Below are positions 1 through 7,064 of a stretch of DNA of 24,057 nucleotides, in pieces. The position numbers and the translations under genes are program-made. Under the pieces are notes generated by a model, which searched no databases, was not told where the DNA came from, and worked only from the letters and a program-made list of their open reading frames with translations. How positions within the stretch are numbered: position 1 is the stretch's first letter; each line of letters begins with the position of its first letter. Origin of the DNA: an uncultured Clostridia bacterium (GTDB taxonomy: Bacteria; Bacillota; Clostridia; Lachnospirales; Bianqueaceae); the NCBI GenBank assembly GCA_937892735.1, contig CALBGL010000100.1:1-24057 (forward strand), read 5' to 3'.

Positions 1-22
1 GATAAACCCATTCCGAAAATTT

Positions 23-50
23 AAAAAGACGCCGCATCGGACGTCTTTTT
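23..50. terminator. Rho-independent terminator at left edge
   Basis: AAAAAGACG (23-31) pairs with CGTCTTTTT (42-50). An inner CCG/CGG stem closes on a CAT loop, with one bulged A. The A-run and T-run on either side make it usable in both directions. It probably ends transcription of a gene lying left of the window and separates it from the palindrome array that follows. Confidence 0.75.
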
Positions 51-710
51 GTCGTATCTGAAAATGGAGTAAAGGGACGGAGATGCCCTTTATTTTATAC
101 GCAAAAATGCGGTTCTGCAGCGCGTCGTCGTGGATCTGCGTATAATCAGTTGTAAAAGGAACGGAATTATACGCAATCTCGCAATTTTTGAATCCATCTC
201 TGCTGACCTGCGTATAATCAGTTCTAAAAGGAACTGGTTTATACGCAAATGCGCGATTCTAGAGTAAGCGAATCTTCGAAGTGCGTATAAAATGTGATGC
301 AGGGACGGAGATGCCCTCAAAATTATACGCAAAAGTGAAATTCTGTAGCGTCCTTTCATTGGATTGCGTATAAACCAGTTCTAAAAGAAACGAATATCCT
401 CAAATTATACGCAATACAGTGATTCTGCTGCGCTTTTCTGCGGATCTGCGTATAAGTTTGTAAAATATTTCCATTTTGAATTTCACTGGGACGGAGACGC
501 CCCCGAAGTTATACGCAAAATCAAGATTCTGAAGAATCCTTTCACAGGATCTGCGTACAAGTCGATTCTAAAAGGAACTTATTATACGCAAATGCGAGAT
601 AGACAGCTCACAAATCCCAAATTGTGTACAAAACTGTAAGACGTTTCCAGCGCAGACGCTTCGGGGACGGAGACTCACCGCCATTATACATCTCTGCAAT
701 TATACACACC
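51..710. repeat. Array of eight imperfect palindromes with constant 31-34 bp spacers
   Basis: Eight inverted-repeat units are bounded by TGCGTATAA on the left and TTATACGCA on the right. They lie at about 51-103 (left arm degraded), 137-175, 209-247, 282-331, 365-413, 447-517, 552-590 and 622-692 (degraded). Unit lengths fall in classes: 39 bp (137, 209, 552), about 50 bp (51, 282, 365) and exactly 71 bp (447, 622). The short class has a core near CAGTTCTAAAAGGAACTG, itself a hairpin. The 50- and 71-bp classes carry GGGACGGAGATGCCC or close variants (71-91, 301-317, 488-503, 663-679). The spacers are 33, 33, 34, 33, 33, 34 and 31 bp. They are not unrelated: most carry a TTCTGnAG-like motif at the same offset and several end in GGATC. 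The unit at 365-413 looks like a chimera of the short and 50-bp classes. This resembles a REP/BIME-type or structured-RNA array; no associated transposase lies in the window. Short open frames across it are artefacts of the repeats. Confidence 0.85.
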
Positions 711-735
711 TATGCGATGAAGGCTGCGATATCTT

Positions 736-1596
736 TTACAGTAATAATCCGAGAGTTCCGGCTACCATAAATATGAGGCCCCATAACTCTTTTCGAGCAA
801 GTTTTTCGCGGAAAACGATACGCGCAAAGAAAATAGTCACGAGGATGCTGAGTTTGTCGATAGGGGCAACGATGCTGGCAGGACCTTCTTGCAATGCTCG
901 ATAATAGCAAAGCCAGGAGGCGCCTGTCGCCACTCCGGATAAGAAAATGAAGAGCAGTTCTCGATGCGAAATCTGATGGAACTCTTTTGTTTTTCCTTGA
1001 ATGGGAATCATAAGCCATGCCATGATGAGGACTACGCCGGTTCGGAGAGCTGTCCCTAAATTCGATTCAACGCCTTCCATACCGATCTTGCCTAAGATAG
1101 CTACCAGGCTGGCGAAGATGGCGGAGGCAATGGCATAGAAGAACCAACTCTTTCCCTCTTGGGAAACCACTTCGTCTTTTGGTTTCTGTACCATCCAGTA
1201 TGTGCCAAGCGCCATGACTAAAATGGATACTGCTTGGAACCATCCAATAGGCTCGCCCAAAATCAGCGCAGCCAGAAGAATTGTGAGGATGGTACTGGAT
1301 TTGTCAATGGGCACGACTTTATGGATGTCTCCCAGCTGCAGCGCTCGAAAATAACAGAGCCAAGAAGCACCTGTCGAGAGTCCGGACAAGGTGAGAAAAC
1401 ACCAGGTTTTCCCGTCAATATACGCGACTTGGCCCTGCGAACCTACGATAAAAACCATGAACCAAGAAAAGAGAAGGACGACAACGGTTCGCAACGCCGT
1501 CGCTACCATAGAATCTGTCTTTTCAATTCCGCATTTCGCGAGAATCGCCGTCACTCCGGCGAAGAAGGCAGATCCAAACGCGTAGGCAATCCACAT
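736..1596 (-). CDS. EamA/DMT-family transporter, two-repeat form
   Basis: A 286-residue integral membrane protein with about ten hydrophobic segments. It is an internal duplication of a five-helix EamA unit: TGASWLCY appears near residues 75-82 and 224-231, and PIDK near 96-99 and 245-248, so the two halves are offset by about 149 residues. Members of the drug/metabolite transporter superfamily export or exchange small metabolites across the inner membrane; the substrate cannot be read from sequence. The ATG start is supported by GAAAGGACG upstream on the minus strand. It begins 23 bp after the stop of the large glycoside-hydrolase-like gene and has no promoter of its own that I can see, so the two are probably one transcription unit. 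No terminator is visible after its stop; the palindrome array follows directly. Confidence 0.85.
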   Translation of the reverse strand: MWIAYAFGSAFFAGVTAILAKCGIEKTDSMVATALRTVVVLLFSWFMVFIVGSQGQVAYIDGKTWCFLTLSGLSTGASWLCYFRALQLGDIHKVVPIDKSSTILTILLAALILGEPIGWFQAVSILVMALGTYWMVQKPKDEVVSQEGKSWFFYAIASAIFASLVAILGKIGMEGVESNLGTALRTGVVLIMAWLMIPIQGKTKEFHQISHRELLFIFLSGVATGASWLCYYRALQEGPASIVAPIDKLSILVTIFFARIVFREKLARKELWGLIFMVAGTLGLLL

Positions 1597-1619
1597 GATC
1601 CCACGTCCTTTCTAATCCA

Positions 1620-4600
1620 TCAATTTTCATAAAACCTAGGTGAACTTAAGATGCCCTGCTGCACAAAGCTATATTCATAATTCCAGAGATCATCGGTGGA
1701 TCGCCAGCAATCTGGTCCCTGGGAGAATGGAATACTAGATAAGTGATGCAGTGCCGCCAAGGTGTTATAGCGTGTTGCGTAGAGTGTAAAGTCAAACTGA
1801 TGACTCCCCGCCTCCAGGGCAGATAAATCGCAGACATAAGGAGAATAGATGATGGGCTGTTCCTCGCCCCCATCCACGCAAAGACCTACCATAGCACCTC
1901 GATAATGCGGTACCCGTACACAGCCGCCGCCCTGCGTCTCCAGCGATACGTGATAGGTCACATTGCCGCTGTAAAAAGGCAAGCCCTGATGTGCCCAGTC
2001 TCCAAAGGCCAATTCTCGCACCGGCGCTGTGATCGTTTTCTCGCATCCGGCTACGGAAACTCCAAAATCTCCCAGTAAATACATGTATTCCAGCTTTGTG
2101 TTGAGGCCAAGGGGAAATGCTGCTTCTAAAACATGCGTTCCTGCCGAAATAGAAGGCAGCGGCGTTGTGCGAATGATGCGATCCATGAACCATCCCATAT
2201 CCCGAGGCTCTATTTTTTTGCCATCCAGCCATAACTGGCAGACGTCCATATTTTCCATCGCCAATACCGGCGCAGGGAGTCGAATCTCACTCTCTATCGT
2301 AAAGCGAAGTCGGATGGTATGATGCGCCGCCTCCTTGCGCATCTGATATGGCTGCTGCATCGCTCGTTTGCGAATGGGCAGGCCGCACCGCTCACGGCAC
2401 AGATTTTCCAGCTTCAGGATTTCTTCCACATCCTGATAAGGCTCCTGGTCGAGAGCATACTCTGCCATATCCATCAGATACACGTTGGGTTCGCTGAGGC
2501 TGACTGGAACCTTATGGAAAATCCGACGGCCGCCAGGATATTCTCGGATCGGCTCTTCTGCTGCCTCATAACGTCCCGGAATCAGGCGCAGCAAGAGACT
2601 GTCATGCATATACCATTTTCTTCGGAAGATGGTTTTCCCGTCTTGATATTGCGCGCCCAGACGCTGCACTTTTCCCGTCAGCGTATCCCATACTTCCAGG
2701 ATATATTCGCCCTGCAGCGTGAAACGCAGGATTTCGGTCTCGTATTTCTGGCCCACATTGAATTTGATCGCCTGATTAGGGATGTCCACATCCGGACTGG
2801 GTTGACTGCGCGTGGTCGCCAGGAAGAGCCAATACGCGTCATCTTCTTTACGAAGTTGGTGGACTAGGTGCTGCGCGGCAGATCCATCCGGCAGATTTAC
2901 ACGCAGAAACTCATATGGCGCGAGGCAGTCGAGAAGCGCATTGCAGTTCATATCAATGTGTTCCGCCTGATGATACAAGCGCTCTGCGCGGTCGTCGCGC
3001 ACACCATCCACAAACTGAGGAGCTGTTCCCATGAAGATCAGGCGTCCACCTGCCTGCCAGAATGCTTCCAGCCTCCCCAATGTGGTCGAACGCATCGTCT
3101 CAAGCCCCGGTACGATCACTACATCGTAGGCCATCTGTCCCACCCGAAGCGGCGCTCCGCCTTGTTCGCACAGCTGTGGAAGCCGTGCCTCGGACAGAAA
3201 ATCAAAGTCCTGGAAGCCGTGAGATAACGTATGGATCAATTCTTCGAAATTTTTTTCATATTGTGCGAGGACCGCTGCGGAACGATCGTTGGGGCCCATA
3301 TGCAGCCACACGCTTTCCATCGGATGTACGACGGCGATCCGCACCACGGGCATTCCCTTGGTGAGCGCCACATTCACCCTGGCAAAATGATCCTCGATCT
3401 GGTAATACTGTCCCGCCCAGGCATTCTGATAACTGATGGACGCGGGATAGTCCCGTTTGGACTCTCCATTAAATGTATACAACGCATGATGCGGCACGCG
3501 TAATGTCACGCCCATGGCGGCCTGCCAGTCTCCCTGCAGCTTATAGCCGCGGAAATCAAAGTCCCAGCCGGAAACCCCGTAGAGTTCGCTCATCATTCCT
3601 ACGGAACCCTGCTGGCGCACAGCAGACTGACACTGCTTCGCTGTCGTGAATTCCAGCTTATGACGGCCCAATACGTCGATGCCCGGGATATGGAACGCCC
3701 TGTAATTGCGCATCATCTCTCCGCCGATGGCTGCTTGCCCTTTGAGCGTCCCCTCCCCCATGATATGTCCCGTAAACATGATGCCATTCCGCTCGCACCA
3801 GCCCCCCAGCGTATCGCAGAAGGAGGCGGCAAAACGCTCCGACAGGAAATCATGATACAAATACCGCGCTCGTGAAGCTTCACCCTGAGGCAGATTCCAG
3901 ATCAGTTCCGGCATATAATCCAGGAGGTCAAATCCTTCTTTTTGCAAAAATGCTTCCCCAAATCCATTGCTCCAGGGCAGGATCACGTCGCCCTTCTCTT
4001 TCGCATACGCCAGTTCTCCCATGGAAGCGTATTGCGGTTCATCGGTAAATATGGCCGGACTCACGTTTCCAAAGAAATCGCCCACTGTTTCTTTATATCG
4101 GTCATAAGTGACGCGTGCAAACTCCTGAATGGCCTCCGGATTCAACGTGTCCACATAAGTCTGTTCCTCGTCCGTCGTCGCTGGCTGTTTCTCAAAATAC
4201 AAGTACCAGACATCCGCCGCCGTCTCCTCTGCGGCCAGACGCCGGTAGGATAGGAGATCCCCCTTTTCATCCAACTGTACCGTATATCGTGCCAAGAGTT
4301 CTCCTTGCGGATTTCTGGCAAATCCCCGCTGCGGTACGGTATATTCTACGTCTTCCTCGTATGAGTAGGCGGTAAACCGCAAATAGCGGCGCGTATACTC
4401 CGGATTGCGAGTGACGATGCCGCCTGCAGGTCCTGACGGATACCGATCCTCATCGTAAAGCCAGGCATATAACCCTTCTTTCTGCGCTTTCTCGCAGCAA
4501 TCCCGCACTCGCTGCATGAATTCATCGCTCAGATAAGGCGTGATAAGTCCAGCACGGGCGTGCATATGAAAACCGCCGTATCCCATCTGCTTAAAAGTAT

Positions 4601-4706
4601 CAATCTGCGTCAGGAGCTCTTCCTTCTCGAGGTCTCCATCCCAGCCCCAGAAAGGAGCGCTGCGGTACTTCGCCGGCGGATTTTTGAAAATATCTTTTGT
4701 GTCCAT
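1620..4706 (-). CDS. Putative glycoside hydrolase, GH106-like / GH2-associated architecture
   Basis: A 1028-residue protein without signal peptide or membrane segments, so probably cytoplasmic. The N-terminal catalytic-looking part shows PFWGWDG (18-24), GGFHMHARAGL (44-54) and AWLYDEDRYPSG (81-92), a pattern I associate with large uncharacterised clostridial glycosyl hydrolases related to GH106 (alpha-L-rhamnosidase type). Candidate acidic residues are E223 in FTDEPQY and E374 in SELYG. Around residues 525-565 a Rossmann-like segment (DVVIVPGLETM ... GGRLIFMG) resembles the trimerisation domain of some galactosidases. The last 150 residues look like a GH2-type sugar-binding beta-sandwich. 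The ATG start has AGGAG about 10 bp upstream, and a good promoter lies just before it. It is followed by an EamA transporter in the same operon. Family membership is moderate confidence; the substrate is unknown. Confidence 0.65.
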   Translation of the reverse strand: MDTKDIFKNPPAKYRSAPFWGWDGDLEKEELLTQIDTFKQMGYGGFHMHARAGLITPYLSDEFMQRVRDCCEKAQKEGLYAWLYDEDRYPSGPAGGIVTRNPEYTRRYLRFTAYSYEEDVEYTVPQRGFARNPQGELLARYTVQLDEKGDLLSYRRLAAEETAADVWYLYFEKQPATTDEEQTYVDTLNPEAIQEFARVTYDRYKETVGDFFGNVSPAIFTDEPQYASMGELAYAKEKGDVILPWSNGFGEAFLQKEGFDLLDYMPELIWNLPQGEASRARYLYHDFLSERFAASFCDTLGGWCERNGIMFTGHIMGEGTLKGQAAIGGEMMRNYRAFHIPGIDVLGRHKLEFTTAKQCQSAVRQQGSVGMMSELYGVSGWDFDFRGYKLQGDWQAAMGVTLRVPHHALYTFNGESKRDYPASISYQNAWAGQYYQIEDHFARVNVALTKGMPVVRIAVVHPMESVWLHMGPNDRSAAVLAQYEKNFEELIHTLSHGFQDFDFLSEARLPQLCEQGGAPLRVGQMAYDVVIVPGLETMRSTTLGRLEAFWQAGGRLIFMGTAPQFVDGVRDDRAERLYHQAEHIDMNCNALLDCLAPYEFLRVNLPDGSAAQHLVHQLRKEDDAYWLFLATTRSQPSPDVDIPNQAIKFNVGQKYETEILRFTLQGEYILEVWDTLTGKVQRLGAQYQDGKTIFRRKWYMHDSLLLRLIPGRYEAAEEPIREYPGGRRIFHKVPVSLSEPNVYLMDMAEYALDQEPYQDVEEILKLENLCRERCGLPIRKRAMQQPYQMRKEAAHHTIRLRFTIESEIRLPAPVLAMENMDVCQLWLDGKKIEPRDMGWFMDRIIRTTPLPSISAGTHVLEAAFPLGLNTKLEYMYLLGDFGVSVAGCEKTITAPVRELAFGDWAHQGLPFYSGNVTYHVSLETQGGGCVRVPHYRGAMVGLCVDGGEEQPIIYSPYVCDLSALEAGSHQFDFTLYATRYNTLAALHHLSSIPFSQGPDCWRSTDDLWNYEYSFVQQGILSSPRFYEN

Positions 4707-4738
4707 ATTATACTTTCTCCTTTTTTAGAATTGTACTC

Positions 4739-4767
4739 ATTATATCACTTCCCTGCAGGGCTGTAAA
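4739..4767 (-). promoter_or_regulatory. Sigma-A-type promoter of the glycoside hydrolase/EamA operon
   Basis: On the minus strand, TTTACA (4762-4767) and TATAAT (4739-4744) are separated by exactly 17 bp. The spacer contains the perfect 10-bp palindrome CCCTGCAGGG (4751-4760), positioned where a repressor could bind. The gene start is 33 bp downstream of the -10. Confidence 0.75.
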
Positions 4768-4780
4768 CAAGAACGTCTTG
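4768..4780. promoter_or_regulatory. Dyad between divergent promoters (candidate operator)
   Basis: CAAGA (4768-4772), ACG, TCTTG (4776-4780) form an inverted repeat that sits exactly between the -35 boxes of the leftward and rightward promoters. A regulator bound here could act on both. This is positional inference only. Confidence 0.35.
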
Positions 4781-4806
4781 CCAATATACACGGATTCTTT
4801 TATAAT
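4778..4806 (+). promoter_or_regulatory. Near-consensus promoter before the traX-like remnant and NUDIX gene
   Basis: TTGCCA (4778-4783), a 17-bp spacer and a perfect TATAAT (4801-4806). The first intact gene downstream is the NUDIX hydrolase at 5173; between them lies only the broken traX-like stretch. The promoter probably once served the intact ancestor of that remnant and now drives the NUDIX gene with a leader of about 350 nt. Confidence 0.7.
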
Positions 4807-4818
4807 GAACAAAGGGGG

Positions 4819-5156
4819 ATGAACTCGATGTGTATTCTATTTCTACCACTATTCTCCAATGGATTGCCGTATTGTCCATGGCCCTCCTGGCGGCATTCTG
4901 AGGATGTCTATGGCCTTGAAGCCGATTATGGATACTATCCTGCTGATCCTCCTGCTACGGACCGTATACGCATCGCCTTATCACAGCGGTCTCCTCATCC
5001 TCCTCTGCTCTCTGGCTCTACGGTCGCAGTGGCGCACTGGCAGGCCTCTTCGTCTACTTCCACGACGGCAGCCACGGTCGATATCCTGCCGCCTTCTTTT
5101 ATGGATTCTATCCTTCCCATCTCCTATTCTTAAAAATTCTTGCCCCATGGCTATAG
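4819..5156 (+). pseudogene. Frameshifted remnant of a TraX-like membrane protein (C-terminal part)
   Basis: No intact frame explains this stretch, but membrane-protein-like segments appear in successive frames. WIAVLSMALLAAF starts at 4860 and stops at 4899. DYGYY starts at 4924 in the next frame. ILLILLL starts at 4937 in a third frame and runs to about 5010. A tail starting WLYG at 5013 ends FFYGFYPSHLLFLKIL before a TAG at 5154-5156, back in the first frame. The tail resembles the conserved end of TraX-family proteins (a FFYxFYPxHLLxL pattern), and the preceding DYG motif is also typical. TraX was named as an F-pilin acetylase; chromosomal homologues in Bacillota are multi-pass membrane proteins of unclear role. 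At least three +1 frame changes and a missing N-terminal half mark it as dead. A GGGGG run directly abuts an ATG at 4819. The family call rests on memory of the motif, not a search. Confidence 0.55.
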
Positions 5157-5172
5157 AAAGGAATCACGAATC

Positions 5173-5664
5173 ATGAAAAATACGACGCTTTGTTATATGA
5201 TTCAAAACGGGCAGTATCTCCTGCTTCATCGTGTAAAAAAGAAAAACGATACCAACCAGGATAAATGGATTGGCATCGGCGGTAAGTTTGAAGATAAAGA
5301 AAGTCCAGAAGACTGCATGCTGCGGGAATTCTACGAGGAAACTGGATGCCGTCTGATAGACTATTGGTATCGGGGAATTATCACCTTCGTCAGCGACAAA
5401 GCAGAAACCGAGTACATGCATCTGTTCACTGCGTCGCAATATGAAGGCACCCTCTCCGAATGTGACGAGGGTGTGCTGGAATGGGTCTCTCCCGCGCAGT
5501 TTCCTTCTCTCTTATTTTGGGAGGGAGACTATATCTTTCTGGATCTTCTGCAGCAGGGTATCCCTTTCTTTTCTTTAAAACTTGTCTACCAGGATGAACA
5601 TTTAATACAGGCCGTCCTTAATGGAACGACTCTCCCGCTGCCTTATTCCGGCGCATTTTCTTAA
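5173..5664 (+). CDS. NUDIX hydrolase, MutT/8-oxo-dGTP diphosphatase-like
   Basis: A 163-residue NUDIX-fold protein. The NUDIX box runs from G37 to about residue 60: G-x5-E (GKFEDKE), seven residues, then REFYEETGC, with all signature Glu residues present. Such enzymes hydrolyse nucleoside diphosphates linked to another moiety; the KWIGIGGK lead-in and short length suit the 8-oxo-dGTP or general NTP pyrophosphatase group, but the substrate is not provable. An upstream in-frame ATG at 5140 exists, but the ATG at 5173 is preferred because AAAGGA (5157-5162) sits 10 bp before it and NUDIX proteins usually start near the MxxxTLCYM strand. The 3' end overlaps that of the convergent MATE gene by 47 bp. 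It is probably transcribed from the promoter at 4778-4806. Confidence 0.88.
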   Translation: MKNTTLCYMIQNGQYLLLHRVKKKNDTNQDKWIGIGGKFEDKESPEDCMLREFYEETGCRLIDYWYRGIITFVSDKAETEYMHLFTASQYEGTLSECDEGVLEWVSPAQFPSLLFWEGDYIFLDLLQQGIPFFSLKLVYQDEHLIQAVLNGTTLPLPYSGAFS

Positions 5665-6976
5665 GAAACCAAAGCAGGATCACACCAGACAGAATCGCGG
5701 CCAGGAGGGAAGTCAACGGGAAGTTTAACCACAGTCCCTGCAGTTTTAGGCTCCATAGCGCTACAATCAGAAAAACCGGAAAGACAAGCGCTGTTCCAAC
5801 GGATATAAACGATGCCTGCAATGGCCGTTCGATGGCAGACATGAAGCTTTGCGTCGCGAAAGAAAACCAACGGGTGAGATAGGTCATGCTGAAGATGCCT
5901 AATGCAGTGATCGCCATCGTCATCGTGGCCTCGTCCGTATCGCCCATGAAAAGTCTGGTCACCATCTCCGGGAAAGAGAAAATAATAACAGCGGCTATCA
6001 TTGCTAAAACTGCACTCGCCAGGAAACAACGTTTTTCAATTGCCTTGACACGAGATAGATTTCCGGCTCCCCAGTTATAGCCAACAGCAGGCTGCAAAGA
6101 ATCGCATAAACCATACAAGAGCGGTTGTACAACGCCATCCGCGAACATCAGTATCCCGTAGACGGATACGGCCCGTTCTCCTCCCATCTGCAGGAGTACC
6201 GTATTCATCAAGATCGAGGTGATACGCCCCGCGATATTGTTCAGGAAACTGGGAGCCCCGCAGGAAACAATCTGACGGATCATTTTAATGCTGAAACGAG
6301 GGCGGCAGAACCGCAGCTGCATCTGTCCTCTGATAAAAGGATAAAAGGCGATCAGCGCACAGATTATCATACCGGAACAGGTTGCCAATGCGGCTCCCCA
6401 GATTCCCCACCGGAAAACGTATAAGAACGTGAATTCCAACACGACACTCAGGACGGACATGAAAATATTTAAGATCATACTGCCCTGAATTTTCCCGCAT
6501 ATTCGCAAGTAATTATCTACCGCAAATATGATGGTTGTGACTGGCGAACAGATCGCATAGACCCGCAGATACTGCACCGCCTGATCATGCAGCGCTCCTC
6601 CGGCGCCCATGAGGCTGATGAAAGCCGGTGCGCTGGCAAATAGGATGCCACCGATCAAAATACCGGCTGCAACGATCATGAGACAGGCGCAGGTGAATAT
6701 GTTATTCGCTTTTTCCTCTTCCCCCTCACCCAGACGTACGGAAATCGGCACTGCGGAACCTACGCCAATGAGATCCGCCAGCGCAAAGTTGATAATCACA
6801 AAAGGCATGGCCAGGTTGAGCGCCGCAAAAGCAGTATCTCCTAGGATCCGTCCGACAAAAATGCCATCAATGAGCTGATATAGCGCGGATGCCAGCATCC
6901 CTGCGCAACCGGGCAGCGCCGCCCGTAAAAACAAACGTGTCGGCGGCGTTTTCGAGAATAATTCTTTATAATCCAT
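5618..6976 (-). CDS. MATE-family multidrug efflux transporter (MepA/DinF-like)
   Basis: A 452-residue membrane protein with about twelve hydrophobic segments in two homologous halves. It shows typical MATE landmarks: LPGCAGMLASALYQLIDGIFVG near residues 22-43, an early acidic residue in the LIDG stretch, and NIFMSVLSVVLE at the middle of the N-lobe. It is expected to export cationic drugs or metabolites by Na+ or H+ antiport. The ATG start has AAAGGAG five bases upstream. Expression very probably depends on the divergent MerR regulator at 7065 through the 19-bp-spacer promoter at 7013-7043. Its 3' end runs 47 bp into the convergent NUDIX gene, so no terminator fits between them. Confidence 0.92.
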   Translation of the reverse strand: MDYKELFSKTPPTRLFLRAALPGCAGMLASALYQLIDGIFVGRILGDTAFAALNLAMPFVIINFALADLIGVGSAVPISVRLGEGEEEKANNIFTCACLMIVAAGILIGGILFASAPAFISLMGAGGALHDQAVQYLRVYAICSPVTTIIFAVDNYLRICGKIQGSMILNIFMSVLSVVLEFTFLYVFRWGIWGAALATCSGMIICALIAFYPFIRGQMQLRFCRPRFSIKMIRQIVSCGAPSFLNNIAGRITSILMNTVLLQMGGERAVSVYGILMFADGVVQPLLYGLCDSLQPAVGYNWGAGNLSRVKAIEKRCFLASAVLAMIAAVIIFSFPEMVTRLFMGDTDEATMTMAITALGIFSMTYLTRWFSFATQSFMSAIERPLQASFISVGTALVFPVFLIVALWSLKLQGLWLNFPLTSLLAAILSGVILLWFLKKMRRNKAAGESFH

Positions 6977-7012
6977 AAAATCTCCTTTTCTACTTGCTTT
7001 CTACATTAAGAT

Positions 7013-7043
7013 AGTATAAACTATGGAGTAGCTCCATAGTCAA
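7013..7043 (-). promoter_or_regulatory. MerR-type promoter/operator with 19-bp spacer driving the MATE gene
   Basis: On the minus strand, TTGACT (7038-7043) and TATACT (7013-7018) are separated by 19 bp rather than 17. The spacer holds the dyad ACTATGGAG (7020-7028), TAG, CTCCATAGT (7032-7040), a perfect 9-bp inverted repeat. Overlong spacers with a centred dyad are the hallmark of MerR-family activation by DNA untwisting. The merR gene itself starts 22 bp away on the other strand, so the site probably also autoregulates it. Confidence 0.9.
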
Positions 7044-7064
7044 GTATTTTCAGGAGGTTTTTTC

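Noticed and set aside
90..359. 89-residue minus-strand reading frame
   Set aside because: It runs across the palindrome array, its protein is made of repeat-derived Arg/Leu/Ile stretches, and it lacks a ribosome binding site.
51..692. CRISPR array
   Set aside because: Spacing is constant but the repeats differ in length (39, 50, 71 bp) and sequence, the spacers share motifs, and no cas genes are present.
5140..5172. Longer N-terminus of the NUDIX protein
   Set aside because: The later ATG has AAAGGA at good spacing; the added residues overlap the traX-like remnant.
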